The notes: generated by a model not told the origin, from the sequence alone. A stretch of 64,000 bases of DNA from an uncultured Lachnospiraceae bacterium (GCA_945868435.1 CAMBLG010000007.1:1-64000); one strand, 5' to 3'. Shown: positions 7,949-17,323, numbered from the stretch's first letter. Program-made: numbers and translations.

Positions 7949-9034
7949 ATGGAGATAGAGACCAGCTATTATCAGCAGAAATTGGAAGAATATTTGCAGA
8001 AAGCAGTAGAGGACAGAGCGTCAGACCTGTTTATCATCGCCGGTGGACAGGTGAGCTATAAGGTAGACGGAGCGATCCAGAGCCTTTCCGAAGAGAAGAT
8101 CTTTCCGGATCAGTCCAAAGAACTGATTCAGGCGCTTTATGCAGTGGCAAAGCGCGATATCCATAAATATGAACTGGAGGGAGACGATGATTTTTCCTTT
8201 GCCATAGGCGGGCTTGCGCGTTTTCGTGTCAATTCCTTCCGGCAGAGAGGCTCTATGGCAGCCGTTATCCGAATTGTCCAGTTTGATATTCCGGATTATA
8301 AGACGTTACAAATCCCGGAAGAGGTGATGCTCATCGCCAAGGAGCAGCACGGCATGGTCATTTTTTCCGGTACGGCTGGCAGTGGTAAGTCCACGACGCA
8401 GGCGTGCATCATTGACAAGATCAATCAGGAACGGGCGGCACATATTGTAACGCTGGAGGATCCGATTGAGTATCTGCATCGCAATAATAAGTCACTGATC
8501 AGTCAGAGGGAGATTGCAATTGATACGCAGGATTATCTGGCCGCTCTGCGGGCGTGCCTCAGACAGGCACCGGATGTCATCCAGCTGGGTGAAATGAGAG
8601 ATTATGAGACAATCCGTACTGCAATGACGGCAGCAGAGACAGGGCATTTATTGCTGGCGACGCTGCATACCAGAGGGGCAGTGAATACGATCGACCGAAT
8701 TATTGATACTTTCCCATCTCAACAGCAGGAGCAGATCCGCACACAGCTTGCAGCAGTGTTGATCACGGTTGTATCCCAGCAACTGGTGCCTGGAGTGGAC
8801 GGAAAAATGATCCCTGTTTTCGAAATTATGCATGTGAACAATGCAATCAAGAACATGATACGTGATAATAAGAGCTATCAGATTGACAATGCCATCCAGA
8901 CATCGGCGGCCGAAGGAATGATTTCCATGGATCAATCCCTGATCACGCTTTTTCAAGCAGGAAAAATCACAGCAGATACAGCGGTTGAATATGCGGTAAA
9001 TCCGGATCAGGTGATACGGAAGGTAAGAGTATGA
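7949..9034 (+). CDS. PilT-like type IV pilus/secretion ATPase
   Basis: 361 residues, the usual PilT length. N-terminal PAS-like domain (~1-100) with SDLFIIAGGQVSYKVDG, close to the PilT signature SDLHL..G. The Walker A motif GTAGSGKST lies at 141-149, the Asp-box VTLEDPIEYLH follows, the Walker B region QLGEMRDYETI is near 213, and the His-box GHLLLATLHT comes after. It would power pilus retraction or act as the only secretion ATPase, since no GspE/PilB copy is present here. It is the last pilus gene of the operon, and its stop overlaps the next start (ATGA). Confidence 0.9.
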   Translation: MEIETSYYQQKLEEYLQKAVEDRASDLFIIAGGQVSYKVDGAIQSLSEEKIFPDQSKELIQALYAVAKRDIHKYELEGDDDFSFAIGGLARFRVNSFRQRGSMAAVIRIVQFDIPDYKTLQIPEEVMLIAKEQHGMVIFSGTAGSGKSTTQACIIDKINQERAAHIVTLEDPIEYLHRNNKSLISQREIAIDTQDYLAALRACLRQAPDVIQLGEMRDYETIRTAMTAAETGHLLLATLHTRGAVNTIDRIIDTFPSQQQEQIRTQLAAVLITVVSQQLVPGVDGKMIPVFEIMHVNNAIKNMIRDNKSYQIDNAIQTSAAEGMISMDQSLITLFQAGKITADTAVEYAVNPDQVIRKVRV

Positions 9035-10317
9035 GCGGAAAGAATTCAAGACGTCAGATTCGATGGGACAAGCTGGATAACACGGCCAATCTGTTTCCTT
9101 CCATTGCGGGAGAGAGCATGACCAATGTATATCGGATCAGTGTTGTATTGACGGAAGAGATCAAAAGAGAATATTTGCAGGAAGCGCTTGATATTCTGCT
9201 GCCGAAGATCGATGGATTTAACGTGCGTCTGCGCGCGGGGGTATTCTGGTATTATTTTGAGGAGAACGGGAAAAAGGCACCGCGGGTTGTGGAGGAATCC
9301 TATTTTCCCTGCCGGTATTTCAGGCCGAACCGCAATCGAAACTATCTGTTTCGCGTGACCTATTATAAAAGAAGAATCAATCTTGAAGTGTTCCATGTAC
9401 TGACCGATGGCATGGGCGGCATCAATTTTTTGCGGGAATTGACCTATCAGTATCTTCGTCTTGTGCATCCGGAACTTCGGGATGCAGCGGGGGATAATTT
9501 ATCTGTAGATACGTCACTGAGCAGGGAGGACAGCTTTGTGCGCAATTACAAGCAGAGCAAGCCCAGCGGTTTCCGCAAGGAAAAGGCGTATCTCATCAAG
9601 CAGGATAAGCTTCCGGCGGGGGAGTTTGGCGTGATGCACGGGTATATGCCGGTCAGTCAGTTGAAGGAGGTGTCACATCGGTACGGGGCGTCATTAAACG
9701 ATTATCTGGTATCGGTGTTTGTGTGGAGCGTTTATACAGAGCTGCTACACCGGATGCCGGGGGGAAAGCCGATCCGGGTTGCGGTCCCGGTAAACCTTCG
9801 GCCGTATTTTGACTCGGATACAACCAAAAATTTCTTCATTATGGTGTCGGCGGAGTTTGCACCGAAGAAGGAATCCTATACGTTTGAGGAGATTGTGGAC
9901 ATTATTAAGGAAAGTCTGCATTCCCAGATGGACAAGGAGCATTTGGAGGATCTGTTTTCCTACAGTGTATCCAACCAGATGAACGTATTTCTTCGACCGG
10001 TACCGCTTTTTATCAAGAATCTGGCTATGCGTGCGGTATACAGCAAGTCTGCGGTGGCGAATACCAGTACCATTACCAATATTGGAAATATTAAGGTGGA
10101 TGAGAAGTATCAGCCTTATATTGAGCAGTTCCACGCTTTTATTGCGATGTCAAAGGGACAGTCTTTGAAGGGGACAATCTGTTCGTATGGAGATACCCTA
10201 GCATTTACATTCAGTTCCATCTTTGCGGAGGCAACCGTGCAGAAGGCCTTTTTCCGCAAGATTGCCGAGGATGGAGTAGATGTGAGTATAGAGACCAACG
10301 GAGTGTATTATGAATAA
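9031..10317 (+). CDS. Condensation-fold acyltransferase-like protein (HxxxDG)
   Basis: 428 residues with the HxxxDG signature of the CoA-dependent acyltransferase/condensation superfamily (FHVLTDGMGG, ~129-138) and a later VAVPVNLRPYF motif typical of alcohol acetyltransferase/WS-DGAT-like members. Such proteins transfer acyl groups to alcohols, amines or peptidyl carriers. No carrier protein or NRPS lies nearby, so a free-standing acyltransferase is more likely than peptide synthesis. It overlaps the PilT-like gene by four bases and the next gene by eight, so it belongs to the same transcript. A link to pilus function would be inference only. Confidence 0.75.
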   Translation: MSGKNSRRQIRWDKLDNTANLFPSIAGESMTNVYRISVVLTEEIKREYLQEALDILLPKIDGFNVRLRAGVFWYYFEENGKKAPRVVEESYFPCRYFRPNRNRNYLFRVTYYKRRINLEVFHVLTDGMGGINFLRELTYQYLRLVHPELRDAAGDNLSVDTSLSREDSFVRNYKQSKPSGFRKEKAYLIKQDKLPAGEFGVMHGYMPVSQLKEVSHRYGASLNDYLVSVFVWSVYTELLHRMPGGKPIRVAVPVNLRPYFDSDTTKNFFIMVSAEFAPKKESYTFEEIVDIIKESLHSQMDKEHLEDLFSYSVSNQMNVFLRPVPLFIKNLAMRAVYSKSAVANTSTITNIGNIKVDEKYQPYIEQFHAFIAMSKGQSLKGTICSYGDTLAFTFSSIFAEATVQKAFFRKIAEDGVDVSIETNGVYYE

Positions 10318-10975
10318 ATGCCAGAAATGTAATGTTACAATTATCGATGATTCGGATCGCTGTCCGCTTTGCCGGCACGTGTTACAGCAGAGTGAAACGC
10401 CGGGAATCAACTGTTATCCCAACGCGATTCAGGTTACCAAGCGGTTTCGTTTTTTGGAGAATCTTGTATTGTTTTTGTCTCTTTTGACGGGGTGCGTGCT
10501 GGGAGGCATCAATTACATGGTCAATCCGGATGTTCCGTGGAGTCTTGTGGTGGCGCTGATTCTTCTATATGGAAATATGGTGCTCAAGCTGGCGGTTACG
10601 GGGCAGTCCGGTTATATGTTTAAGACTGTTATGTTAGTGGTTATTGCGGTGGTCGTGCTTCTTGGCATCGATTACCTGACAGGGTACAGTAAATGGTCTT
10701 TGGACTATGTGCTCCCCATCGGAATCCTCGCCATGGATCTGATGCTGTTGATCCTGATGCTGGTGAACCGCAGAAACTGGCAGAGTTATATGATGACGGA
10801 GATTCTCATGATTCTTCTGTCCATCATTCCGGAGATTCTGCTTTTGACAGGTGTGATCCATTTCCCATACCTTGTGTGGGCAGCTATGGGGGCTTCTGTC
10901 TTTCTGTTTCTTGGCACACTGATCCTGGGGGACCAGCGCGCCCGCACGGAGTTGAAGCGGAGATTTCATATATAG
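10310..10975 (+). CDS. Zinc-ribbon membrane protein (DUF6320-like), partner of the acyltransferase
   Basis: 221 residues. The N-terminus has a CxxC...CxxC zinc ribbon (KCQKCNVTIIDDSDRCPLC), then a cytosolic linker and about six hydrophobic helices from ~residue 45 to the end (for example FLENLVLFLSLLTGCVLGG). Such zinc-ribbon/membrane proteins commonly follow the alcohol acetyltransferase-like gene in Lachnospiraceae, and I believe the family is DUF6320. The start overlaps the preceding gene. Function unknown; it may anchor or regulate the acyltransferase at the membrane. Confidence 0.7.
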   Translation: MNKCQKCNVTIIDDSDRCPLCRHVLQQSETPGINCYPNAIQVTKRFRFLENLVLFLSLLTGCVLGGINYMVNPDVPWSLVVALILLYGNMVLKLAVTGQSGYMFKTVMLVVIAVVVLLGIDYLTGYSKWSLDYVLPIGILAMDLMLLILMLVNRRNWQSYMMTEILMILLSIIPEILLLTGVIHFPYLVWAAMGASVFLFLGTLILGDQRARTELKRRFHI

Positions 10976-10987
10976 CATATGGCAAGT

Positions 10988-11025
10988 ATATATAATTGCA
11001 GAGTTTTGTTCGTGCAATTATATAT
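10988..11025 (+). other. Long AT-rich inverted repeat
   Basis: A 13-base stem (ATATATAATTGCA with TGCAATTATATAT) around a 12-base loop, without a T run. It may be a weak terminator of the pilus/acyltransferase operon or an operator of the esterase gene. Confidence 0.55.
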
Positions 11026-11103
11026 GAGATGAATGACTGTGGAACAAAAATATTACGATAGATATGAAAATCTATGCAATTATGATTTACGAGAGGAACA
11101 TGC

Positions 11104-12030
11104 ATGGAGAATGAGGCAAGTGTAAAGGGACGCGTGATTGCAGAACTGCTGTCCCATTTGACGAATGACCTTGCAATCGGAAAGAAAATCAAGAGCGGGG
11201 AACTCAGAAAACGTTTGAAAGAGCCGGCATGGAAGGTGCCGGACTGCTTCAACATGACACATATTGATATGGGACAGTTTACCATGAAGCTGTTGTCCAG
11301 TAAGGAGAATCCGAGGGGAGACAAGGTAATTCTGCAGCTTCACGGAGGTGGGTATACCGGAGCGGTGCGCAATGCATATTACGTGTTTGCCGGTCTGTAC
11401 AACGAAGTGAGCCATGGATGCAGTGTGCTGACACCGGATTACCGGGTTGCGCCGGAGAATCCCTATCCGGCAGCATTGGAGGATGCGGTGGCATCTTACC
11501 AGTGGCTGATGGATAAGGGCTACTTTGGTGAGCAGATCATCCTGGGAGGCGACTCCGCGGGCGGTGGGCTGGCAATGGCGCTGTGTATGTACCTGAAAGA
11601 TCATCACATGCCAATGCCCTGTGGAATTGTAGCCATGTCACCCTGGACAGACCTGACTGCCAGCGGCGAATCTTATGAGACGAATTACGAAAAAGATCCG
11701 CTTTTTGGAAACACTAAAGAAAGTCTGATCTATGTCAATGACTATGCGGGAGACCATGATAAGATGGATGCGTATATCTCGCCGCTATTTGGAAATTTCA
11801 AGGAGTTTCCGCCAATGTTGATTCAGGTGGGATCCATAGAGATGTTGCTCAGTGATTCGGTGTCCGTGGCGGCGAAGGCAAGGCAGCAGGGCGTGAAAGT
11901 TCGCCTGTCTGTGTACGAGGGCATGTTCCATGTGTTCCAGATGGCGTATCTGAACATCCCGGAGTCCAAGCGGGCGTGGGCAGAGGTAGGAAAGTTTATC
12001 GAAATTCTTACCGCGGATACACGATTGTAA
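11104..12030 (+). CDS. Alpha/beta hydrolase, HSL-type esterase
   Basis: 308 residues with the hormone-sensitive-lipase signatures: oxyanion-hole LHGGGYTG (~80) and nucleophile GDSAGGGLA (~150, Ser in GDSAG). The later acid and His parts of the triad are visible as a region with LIQVGSIEMLLSD and FHVFQM. It hydrolyses short-chain acyl esters, possibly acetylated sugars or xenobiotics; the substrate is not evident. ATG 11104 follows GAGAGGAAC. It appears monocistronic, since a promoter for metY overlaps its end. Confidence 0.85.
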   Translation: MENEASVKGRVIAELLSHLTNDLAIGKKIKSGELRKRLKEPAWKVPDCFNMTHIDMGQFTMKLLSSKENPRGDKVILQLHGGGYTGAVRNAYYVFAGLYNEVSHGCSVLTPDYRVAPENPYPAALEDAVASYQWLMDKGYFGEQIILGGDSAGGGLAMALCMYLKDHHMPMPCGIVAMSPWTDLTASGESYETNYEKDPLFGNTKESLIYVNDYAGDHDKMDAYISPLFGNFKEFPPMLIQVGSIEMLLSDSVSVAAKARQQGVKVRLSVYEGMFHVFQMAYLNIPESKRAWAEVGKFIEILTADTRL

Positions 12031-12053
12031 GATCTATGGATATATGCTAGAAT
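12025..12053 (+). promoter_or_regulatory. Promoter of the metY-like gene
   Basis: TTGTAA, 17-base spacer, TAGAAT with TG one base upstream. The start codon follows ~31 bases after. There is no room for a SAM or T-box leader. Confidence 0.55.
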
Positions 12054-12084
12054 GAAGAAAGTTTAAAAGAAGGAGAAGAGTATT

Positions 12085-13368
12085 ATGAGTAATTATAAGA
12101 TTAATACAAAATGCGTGCAGAGTGGCTATACGCCGGGAAATGGAGAGCCGAGACAGATTCCGATCATCCAGTCTACGACATTCAAATATGACACCAGCGA
12201 GGATATGGGAAAGCTGTTTGATCTGGAGAGTGACGGATATTTTTATACACGGCTTCAGAATCCGACCAATGATCATGTGGCTGCAAAGATTGCGGAGCTG
12301 GAAGGTGGAACTGCGGCAATGCTGACCTCCTCCGGACAGGCGGCGAATTTCTTTGCGCTGTTCAATATCTGTGAGGCGGGAAGTCATATCGTGTCTTCCT
12401 CATCCATTTACGGAGGTACTTTCAATCTGATTTCCGTTACCATGAAGAAGATGGGGATTGATGTGACCTTTGTGTCGCCGGATTGCAGCAGAGAAGAGCT
12501 CGACGCGGCATTTCAGGATAACACCCGTGCAGTATTCGGAGAGACCATTGCCAATCCGGCCCTGACGGTACTGGATATTGAAAAATTCGCAGAGGCTGCA
12601 CATGCCCACGGCGTTCCGCTTGTGGTGGACAATACGTTTCCGACCCCTGTGAACTGTCGCCCGATCGAGTGGGGCGCAGATATTGTGACGCATTCCACCA
12701 CCAAGTATATGGACGGACATGGAGCCGCTGTTGGCGGTGCAATCGTAGATTCCGGTAAATTTGACTGGATGGCGCATGCGGACAAGTTCCCGGGTCTGTG
12801 TACTCCGGATGAGTCTTATCACGGCATTACATATGCAGAGAAGTTCGGCAAAGAGGGCGCATTCATTACCAAGGCAACCTCACAGCTGATGCGGGATCTA
12901 GGCTGCATCCAGTCACCGCAGAATGCATTCCTGCTGAATCTTGGTCTGGAGTCTTTGCATGTTCGTATGCCTCGCCATGTGGAAAACGGACAGGCTGTGG
13001 CAGAGTATCTGGAGAAGCATCCGAAGGTAATCTCTGTAAATTATCCCGGTCTTACCAGTGACAAGTATCATGCGTTGGCAGAGAAATATCTGCCGAATGG
13101 AGGATGTGGTGTCGTATCCTTTGAGCTGGAGGGCGGAAGAAAGGCTGCAGAGTCTTTCATGAAGAATCTGAAGCTTGCGGCCATCGAGACACATGTAGCA
13201 GATGCGAGAACCTGCTGCCTGAATCCGGCAACCAGTACTCACCGTCAGATGAATGATGAGCAGCTTGCGGCAGCCGGTATCCCGGCAGGTTTGATTCGTA
13301 TCTCCTGCGGTCTGGAGGACAAGGAGGATTTGATCGCAGATCTGGAGCAGGCACTGGCTTCTATCTAA
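12085..13368 (+). CDS. O-acetylhomoserine sulfhydrylase (MetY-type)
   Basis: 427 residues of the Cys/Met metabolism PLP family, with the length and features of O-acetylhomoserine aminocarboxypropyltransferase. It makes homocysteine from O-acetylhomoserine and sulfide. The N-terminus carries QSTTFKYDTSEDM, the middle TSSGQAANF, and the PLP lysine is Lys207 in HSTTKYMDGHG. The C-terminus shows SCGLEDKEDLIADL. AAGGAGAAG lies before ATG 12085. It stands alone between a promoter and a bidirectional terminator. Cysteine production from O-acetylserine is a possible second activity. Confidence 0.92.
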   Translation: MSNYKINTKCVQSGYTPGNGEPRQIPIIQSTTFKYDTSEDMGKLFDLESDGYFYTRLQNPTNDHVAAKIAELEGGTAAMLTSSGQAANFFALFNICEAGSHIVSSSSIYGGTFNLISVTMKKMGIDVTFVSPDCSREELDAAFQDNTRAVFGETIANPALTVLDIEKFAEAAHAHGVPLVVDNTFPTPVNCRPIEWGADIVTHSTTKYMDGHGAAVGGAIVDSGKFDWMAHADKFPGLCTPDESYHGITYAEKFGKEGAFITKATSQLMRDLGCIQSPQNAFLLNLGLESLHVRMPRHVENGQAVAEYLEKHPKVISVNYPGLTSDKYHALAEKYLPNGGCGVVSFELEGGRKAAESFMKNLKLAAIETHVADARTCCLNPATSTHRQMNDEQLAAAGIPAGLIRISCGLEDKEDLIADLEQALASI

Positions 13369-13458
13369 ACACTAAACATGGTGTCCTATAGAAATGGTGT
13401 ATTATAGAATATGTAGATAGAGAATGTTAATGTGGGTATAGAATTATAATAGTAGAAA

Positions 13459-13508
13459 AAGAATCGGCTTCCATTCATGTGTATATGAAGGAAGCCGATT
13501 TTTCTTTT
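13459..13508. terminator. Bidirectional terminator between metY and the ABC exporter
   Basis: AATCGGCTTCC pairs with GGAAGCCGATT, with inner TTCAT/ATGAA, flanked by A-rich and T-rich runs on the two sides. It can end both converging transcripts. Confidence 0.85.
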
Positions 13509-13537
13509 TATTCTATCAATTGTTTTCTTTATAAGCT

Positions 13538-15439
13538 TTATGCCTCGGCGGTTTTGCCGGTATAGAGCTGATAATATTTGCCGCGAGCTGCAATGAGCTG
13601 ATCGTGGTTGCCACGTTCAATTACGCGGCCTTGTTCCAGCACGATGATGCAGTCGCTGTTCCTTACAGTGGACAGGCGGTGGGCAATCACGAAGGTGGTT
13701 CGCCCTGCCATCAACTTATCCATACCATCCTGTACGATACGCTCGGTTCTCGTATCAATGGAGCTGGTGGCCTCATCGAGAATAAGTACCGGTGGATCCG
13801 CGATGGCGGCTCTCGCAATGGCGAGAAGCTGTCTCTGTCCCTGGCTGAGGTTGGCACCGTCTCCGGAGAGAACTGTGTTGTAGCCATCTGGAAGCTGGCG
13901 GATGAAGGTGTCTGCGTTGGCAAGCTTTGCAGCAGCGTATACTTCCTCGTCGGTGGCATCCAGCTTGCCGTAACGGATATTCTCCATAACAGTAGCGGTA
14001 AATAAGTGTGTATCCTGTAATACGATGCCAAGAGAGTGACGAAGATCCGCTTTTTTAATCTTGTTGATGTTGATGCCGTCATAGCGGATCTTACCATCCT
14101 GAATGTCGTAGAAACGATTGATCAGGTTGGTGATAGTAGTTTTGCCGGCACCGGTGGAACCGACAAAGGCGATTTTCTGCCCCGGAGTCGCATAGAGATC
14201 TACGTTGTGCAGCACGATTTTCTCCGGCACATATCCAAAGTCCACATCGTCAAAGACAACATCGCCGGTCACACGCTTGTAATCGACAGAACCGTCCGCC
14301 TGATGTACGTGTTTCCAAGCCCAGAGGCCGGTGCGGGAATCACTTTCGGACAGAGAACCATCTGCGTTTTCTGTGGCGTTTACCAGCGTGACATATCCGT
14401 TGTCCTCCTCCACTTCGGCATCCAACAGTCCGAAAATGCGCTCACAGCCGGCCAGTGCCATAATGATGGAATTCAGCTGCTGGCTCACCTGTGAGATTGG
14501 CATGTTAAAGCTCTTGTTGAAACTGAGGAAGCTGGCCAGCTTACCCAGTGTCAGCCCGGCGAAGCCGCCTAAGGCCATAATACCGCCGATCATGGCGCAG
14601 AGTACATAGCTTAAGTTTCCAATCTGGGCGTTGATCGGCCCCATGGAACCGGCATAGAAATTGGCGTTGTATGCACTCTCAAACAACTGGTCATTGAGTT
14701 TGTTGAAGTCCTCGATGTTCTGTTTTTCATGAGTAAATACCTTGACAACCTTTTGACCGTTTAGCATCTCTTCGATGAAGCCGTTCACTTTGCCCAGGTC
14801 CTGTTGCTGTGCAAGGAAGTAGCGGCTGGAAAAGCCGGCAAAGTATTTTGTGGCCAAAAGTGTGACGCCGATCATAACGAGGGTCAGTATGGTCAGAGGT
14901 ACACTTAAGATAATCATAGAGATGAACACGCTGACAACGGTTATCACACTGTTGATAATCTGTGGAAGGCTCTGGCTGATCAGCTGCCGCAGCGTATCCA
15001 CGTCGTTGGTATAGATGGACATGATATCACCGTGGGAGTGAGTATCAAAGTAGCGGATCGGCAGATCCTGCATGTGTGAAAACAGTTCATCGCGCATTTG
15101 CCGGATACTTCCCTGAGACACGTAGATCATGATCTTGTTGTATGCAAACGAGCTTGCGATACCGATTGCATAGAAGATGGCGACCCTTGTCATGGCGTGG
15201 AGCAGTGGTAGAAAATCCGGTTTCTCCGTGCCGAGAAGTGGGAGAATGTAGTCGTCGATCAGCGATTGCATAAACAACGTTCCCTGTACGTTGGCAAGTA
15301 CGCTGATAAAAATGCAGATAACGACGATCAGACATTGCAGCCAATATTTTCTTAGTATAAAACGCATCAGACGCGTAAATAATTTACCTGGATTTTTGAT
15401 CTTGGGCTTTGGCCCGCGTGGTCCATGTGGTCCCGGCAT
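13538..15439 (-). CDS. ABC exporter half-transporter, catalytic-site subunit
   Basis: 633 residues: six-helix exporter membrane domain (~30-340) and nucleotide-binding domain. The NBD shows Walker A GSTGAGKTT, signature LSQGQRQ, Walker B LILDEATSSID with the catalytic Glu, and H-loop IAHRLSTV, so its ATP site is canonical. An insertion of ~40 residues rich in Asp/Ser sits before the NBD. The start codon shares one base with the stop of the upstream subunit (TAATG), so the two are made together, as in heterodimeric multidrug exporters of the BmrCD/TM287-288 type. The substrate is unknown; control by a MarR regulator suggests drugs or toxic metabolites. Confidence 0.9.
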   Translation of the reverse strand: MPGPHGPRGPKPKIKNPGKLFTRLMRFILRKYWLQCLIVVICIFISVLANVQGTLFMQSLIDDYILPLLGTEKPDFLPLLHAMTRVAIFYAIGIASSFAYNKIMIYVSQGSIRQMRDELFSHMQDLPIRYFDTHSHGDIMSIYTNDVDTLRQLISQSLPQIINSVITVVSVFISMIILSVPLTILTLVMIGVTLLATKYFAGFSSRYFLAQQQDLGKVNGFIEEMLNGQKVVKVFTHEKQNIEDFNKLNDQLFESAYNANFYAGSMGPINAQIGNLSYVLCAMIGGIMALGGFAGLTLGKLASFLSFNKSFNMPISQVSQQLNSIIMALAGCERIFGLLDAEVEEDNGYVTLVNATENADGSLSESDSRTGLWAWKHVHQADGSVDYKRVTGDVVFDDVDFGYVPEKIVLHNVDLYATPGQKIAFVGSTGAGKTTITNLINRFYDIQDGKIRYDGININKIKKADLRHSLGIVLQDTHLFTATVMENIRYGKLDATDEEVYAAAKLANADTFIRQLPDGYNTVLSGDGANLSQGQRQLLAIARAAIADPPVLILDEATSSIDTRTERIVQDGMDKLMAGRTTFVIAHRLSTVRNSDCIIVLEQGRVIERGNHDQLIAARGKYYQLYTGKTAEA

Positions 15440-17187
15440 TATGCAGCACCTCCTTCATCAAAGTCTCCGCCGCCCTGGGTCTGTGACTCATAGACATCGC
15501 GGTAGATCTCATTATTGGCTAACAGATTTTCGTGGGTGTCGAAGCCGTTTAACTTGCCGTCATCCATGACGATAATGCGGTCTGCATCCTGAACCGATGA
15601 GATGCGCTGTGCAATGATCAGTTTGGTCGTTCCGGGAATTGCTTCCCGGAAAGCCTTGCGGATTTTCGCATCGGTAGCGGTATCAACAGCACTTGTGCTG
15701 TCATCGAGAATCAGGATCTTTGGCTTCTTTAAGAGCGCTCTGGCAATACATAAGCGCTGTTTCTGCCCACCGGATACATTGGTTCCGCCCTGCTCGATGT
15801 GGGTTTCGTAACCATCCGGGAAGGTCTGAATGAATTCATCTGCGCAGGCAAGCTCGCAGGCTTTTTTGCATTCTTCCTCCGTGGCATTCGGATCCCCCCA
15901 GCGGAGATTGTCGAGGATGCTGCCGGAGAATAGCGTGTTCTGCTGAAGAACCACAGATACCTGATTGCGGAGACTGTCCATATCATAGTCCCGGACATCC
16001 CGTCCGCCGACAGATACAGAGCCCTCATCCACATCGTACAGGCGGCTGATCAGGTTGACAAGAGAGGACTTGGAGCTTCCTGTTCCGCCAATGATGCCGA
16101 TGGTCTCACCGGATTTGATGGAGAGATTGATATTGTCCAGTACCGGAGTCTCGGAAGATTTGGAATACCGGAAGGTAACATTTTTGAATTCAATACTTCC
16201 GTCTGCAACTTCATAGACCGGATCAGAAGGATTATGCAGATCGCTCTCCTCGTTCAGTACTTCACAGATACGGCGGGCGCTGGCTACGGAGAGGGAGATC
16301 ATGACGAAGATCATGGAGAGAATCATCAGACTCATCAGGATGTTCATACAGTAAGTGAGAAGCGCCATCAGATCACCGGTTTCCAGAGCGCTGTTTACAA
16401 CCATGTGGGCCCCAAGCCAGCTGATCAGAAGGATGCAGGAGTATACGGTGAACATCATCAACGGGTTGTTGAGAATTACCAGGCTCTCAGCCTTCGTAAA
16501 CACATTGTAGATGTTCTGGCTGGCAGTGGTAAAACGCTTTTTCTCATAATCCTCCCGGACATAAGCTTTCACTACGCGAATTGCGGATACATTTTCCTGC
16601 ACACTTTCATTCAATTCGTCGTATTTTTCAAAAGCATGGTCAAAATACTTCATGGCCTTTCGGATGATGATAGACAGTGCAATCCCCAGGAGAATGACCG
16701 CTGCAAGATATATGCTGGCCAGCGTCGGACTGATGAAAAAGGACATAGCCATGGCACACAGTATGGTAGCCGGTGCACGCATTGCCATGCGCAGGATCAT
16801 CTGGTATGCATTCTGGATGTTGGTCACGTCGGTTGTGAGTCGTGTGACGAGTCCGGCAGTGCTGAACTTGTCGATGTTGGAGAAGGCGTATGTTTGTATG
16901 TTCTCAAACATTGCCTTCCGCAGGTTCTTACCAAGTCCCATCGAAGCCTTGGAACCGAATTTTGCACCCATACATCCGGAAAAAAGTGATAAGAGGGCGG
17001 CAAGGATCATCCATGCACCCATGATAAAAATGTGGTGGGTGTCACCCTTGTTTACGCCGTCATCAATGATGGATGCCATCAAAAGAGGAATGATGGTCTC
17101 CAGCGCAACTTCCATGAGCATGAAGATCGGTGTTGCGATGGAGGCTGCTGTATATTCCTTGACGTGGGCACCTAGTGTTTTTAACAT
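15439..17187 (-). CDS. ABC exporter half-transporter, degenerate-site subunit
   Basis: 582 residues: exporter membrane domain plus NBD with Walker A GGTGSSKSS, signature VSGGQKQR, Walker B LILDDSTSAVD where Asp replaces the catalytic Glu, and a Q in place of the H-loop His (AQRISSVQ). These two changes mark the degenerate subunit of heterodimeric exporters. It is the first gene of the two-gene operon and is read from a promoter that carries the palindromes at 17277-17301. The regulator on the opposite strand is a MarR protein. Confidence 0.9.
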   Translation of the reverse strand: MLKTLGAHVKEYTAASIATPIFMLMEVALETIIPLLMASIIDDGVNKGDTHHIFIMGAWMILAALLSLFSGCMGAKFGSKASMGLGKNLRKAMFENIQTYAFSNIDKFSTAGLVTRLTTDVTNIQNAYQMILRMAMRAPATILCAMAMSFFISPTLASIYLAAVILLGIALSIIIRKAMKYFDHAFEKYDELNESVQENVSAIRVVKAYVREDYEKKRFTTASQNIYNVFTKAESLVILNNPLMMFTVYSCILLISWLGAHMVVNSALETGDLMALLTYCMNILMSLMILSMIFVMISLSVASARRICEVLNEESDLHNPSDPVYEVADGSIEFKNVTFRYSKSSETPVLDNINLSIKSGETIGIIGGTGSSKSSLVNLISRLYDVDEGSVSVGGRDVRDYDMDSLRNQVSVVLQQNTLFSGSILDNLRWGDPNATEEECKKACELACADEFIQTFPDGYETHIEQGGTNVSGGQKQRLCIARALLKKPKILILDDSTSAVDTATDAKIRKAFREAIPGTTKLIIAQRISSVQDADRIIVMDDGKLNGFDTHENLLANNEIYRDVYESQTQGGGDFDEGGAA

Positions 17188-17276
17188 AGAATCCCTTCTT
17201 TCTATAATATAGTATAGATTGGCAATCAGATTGCCGGTTAAAATGCGTGGAGAAAATTTCTGCTTGCATTTTATTA

Positions 17277-17323
17277 GTTAGTGTGCTAACAATTATGTTA
17301 GTACAGGTATTTTTTATTGTCAA
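17277..17323 (-). promoter_or_regulatory. Exporter promoter with overlapping GTTAG/CTAAC palindromes (MarR operator)
   Basis: On the minus strand TTGACA (17318-17323), a 17-base spacer and TAACAT (17295-17300) form a promoter. Two perfect inverted repeats share a half-site: GTTAG-N4-CTAAC (17277-17290) and CTAAC-N6-GTTAG (17286-17301). One covers the -10, and the other the likely start point. That placement fits repression by the MarR protein encoded divergently. Confidence 0.75.

Noticed and set aside
9031-10317. Part of a non-ribosomal peptide synthetase.
   Set aside because: No adenylation or carrier domain occurs nearby, and the protein stands alone with an acyltransferase-like build.
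12031-12084. SAM or T-box riboswitch before the metY gene.
   Set aside because: The leader after the promoter is about 30 bases, too short for either.
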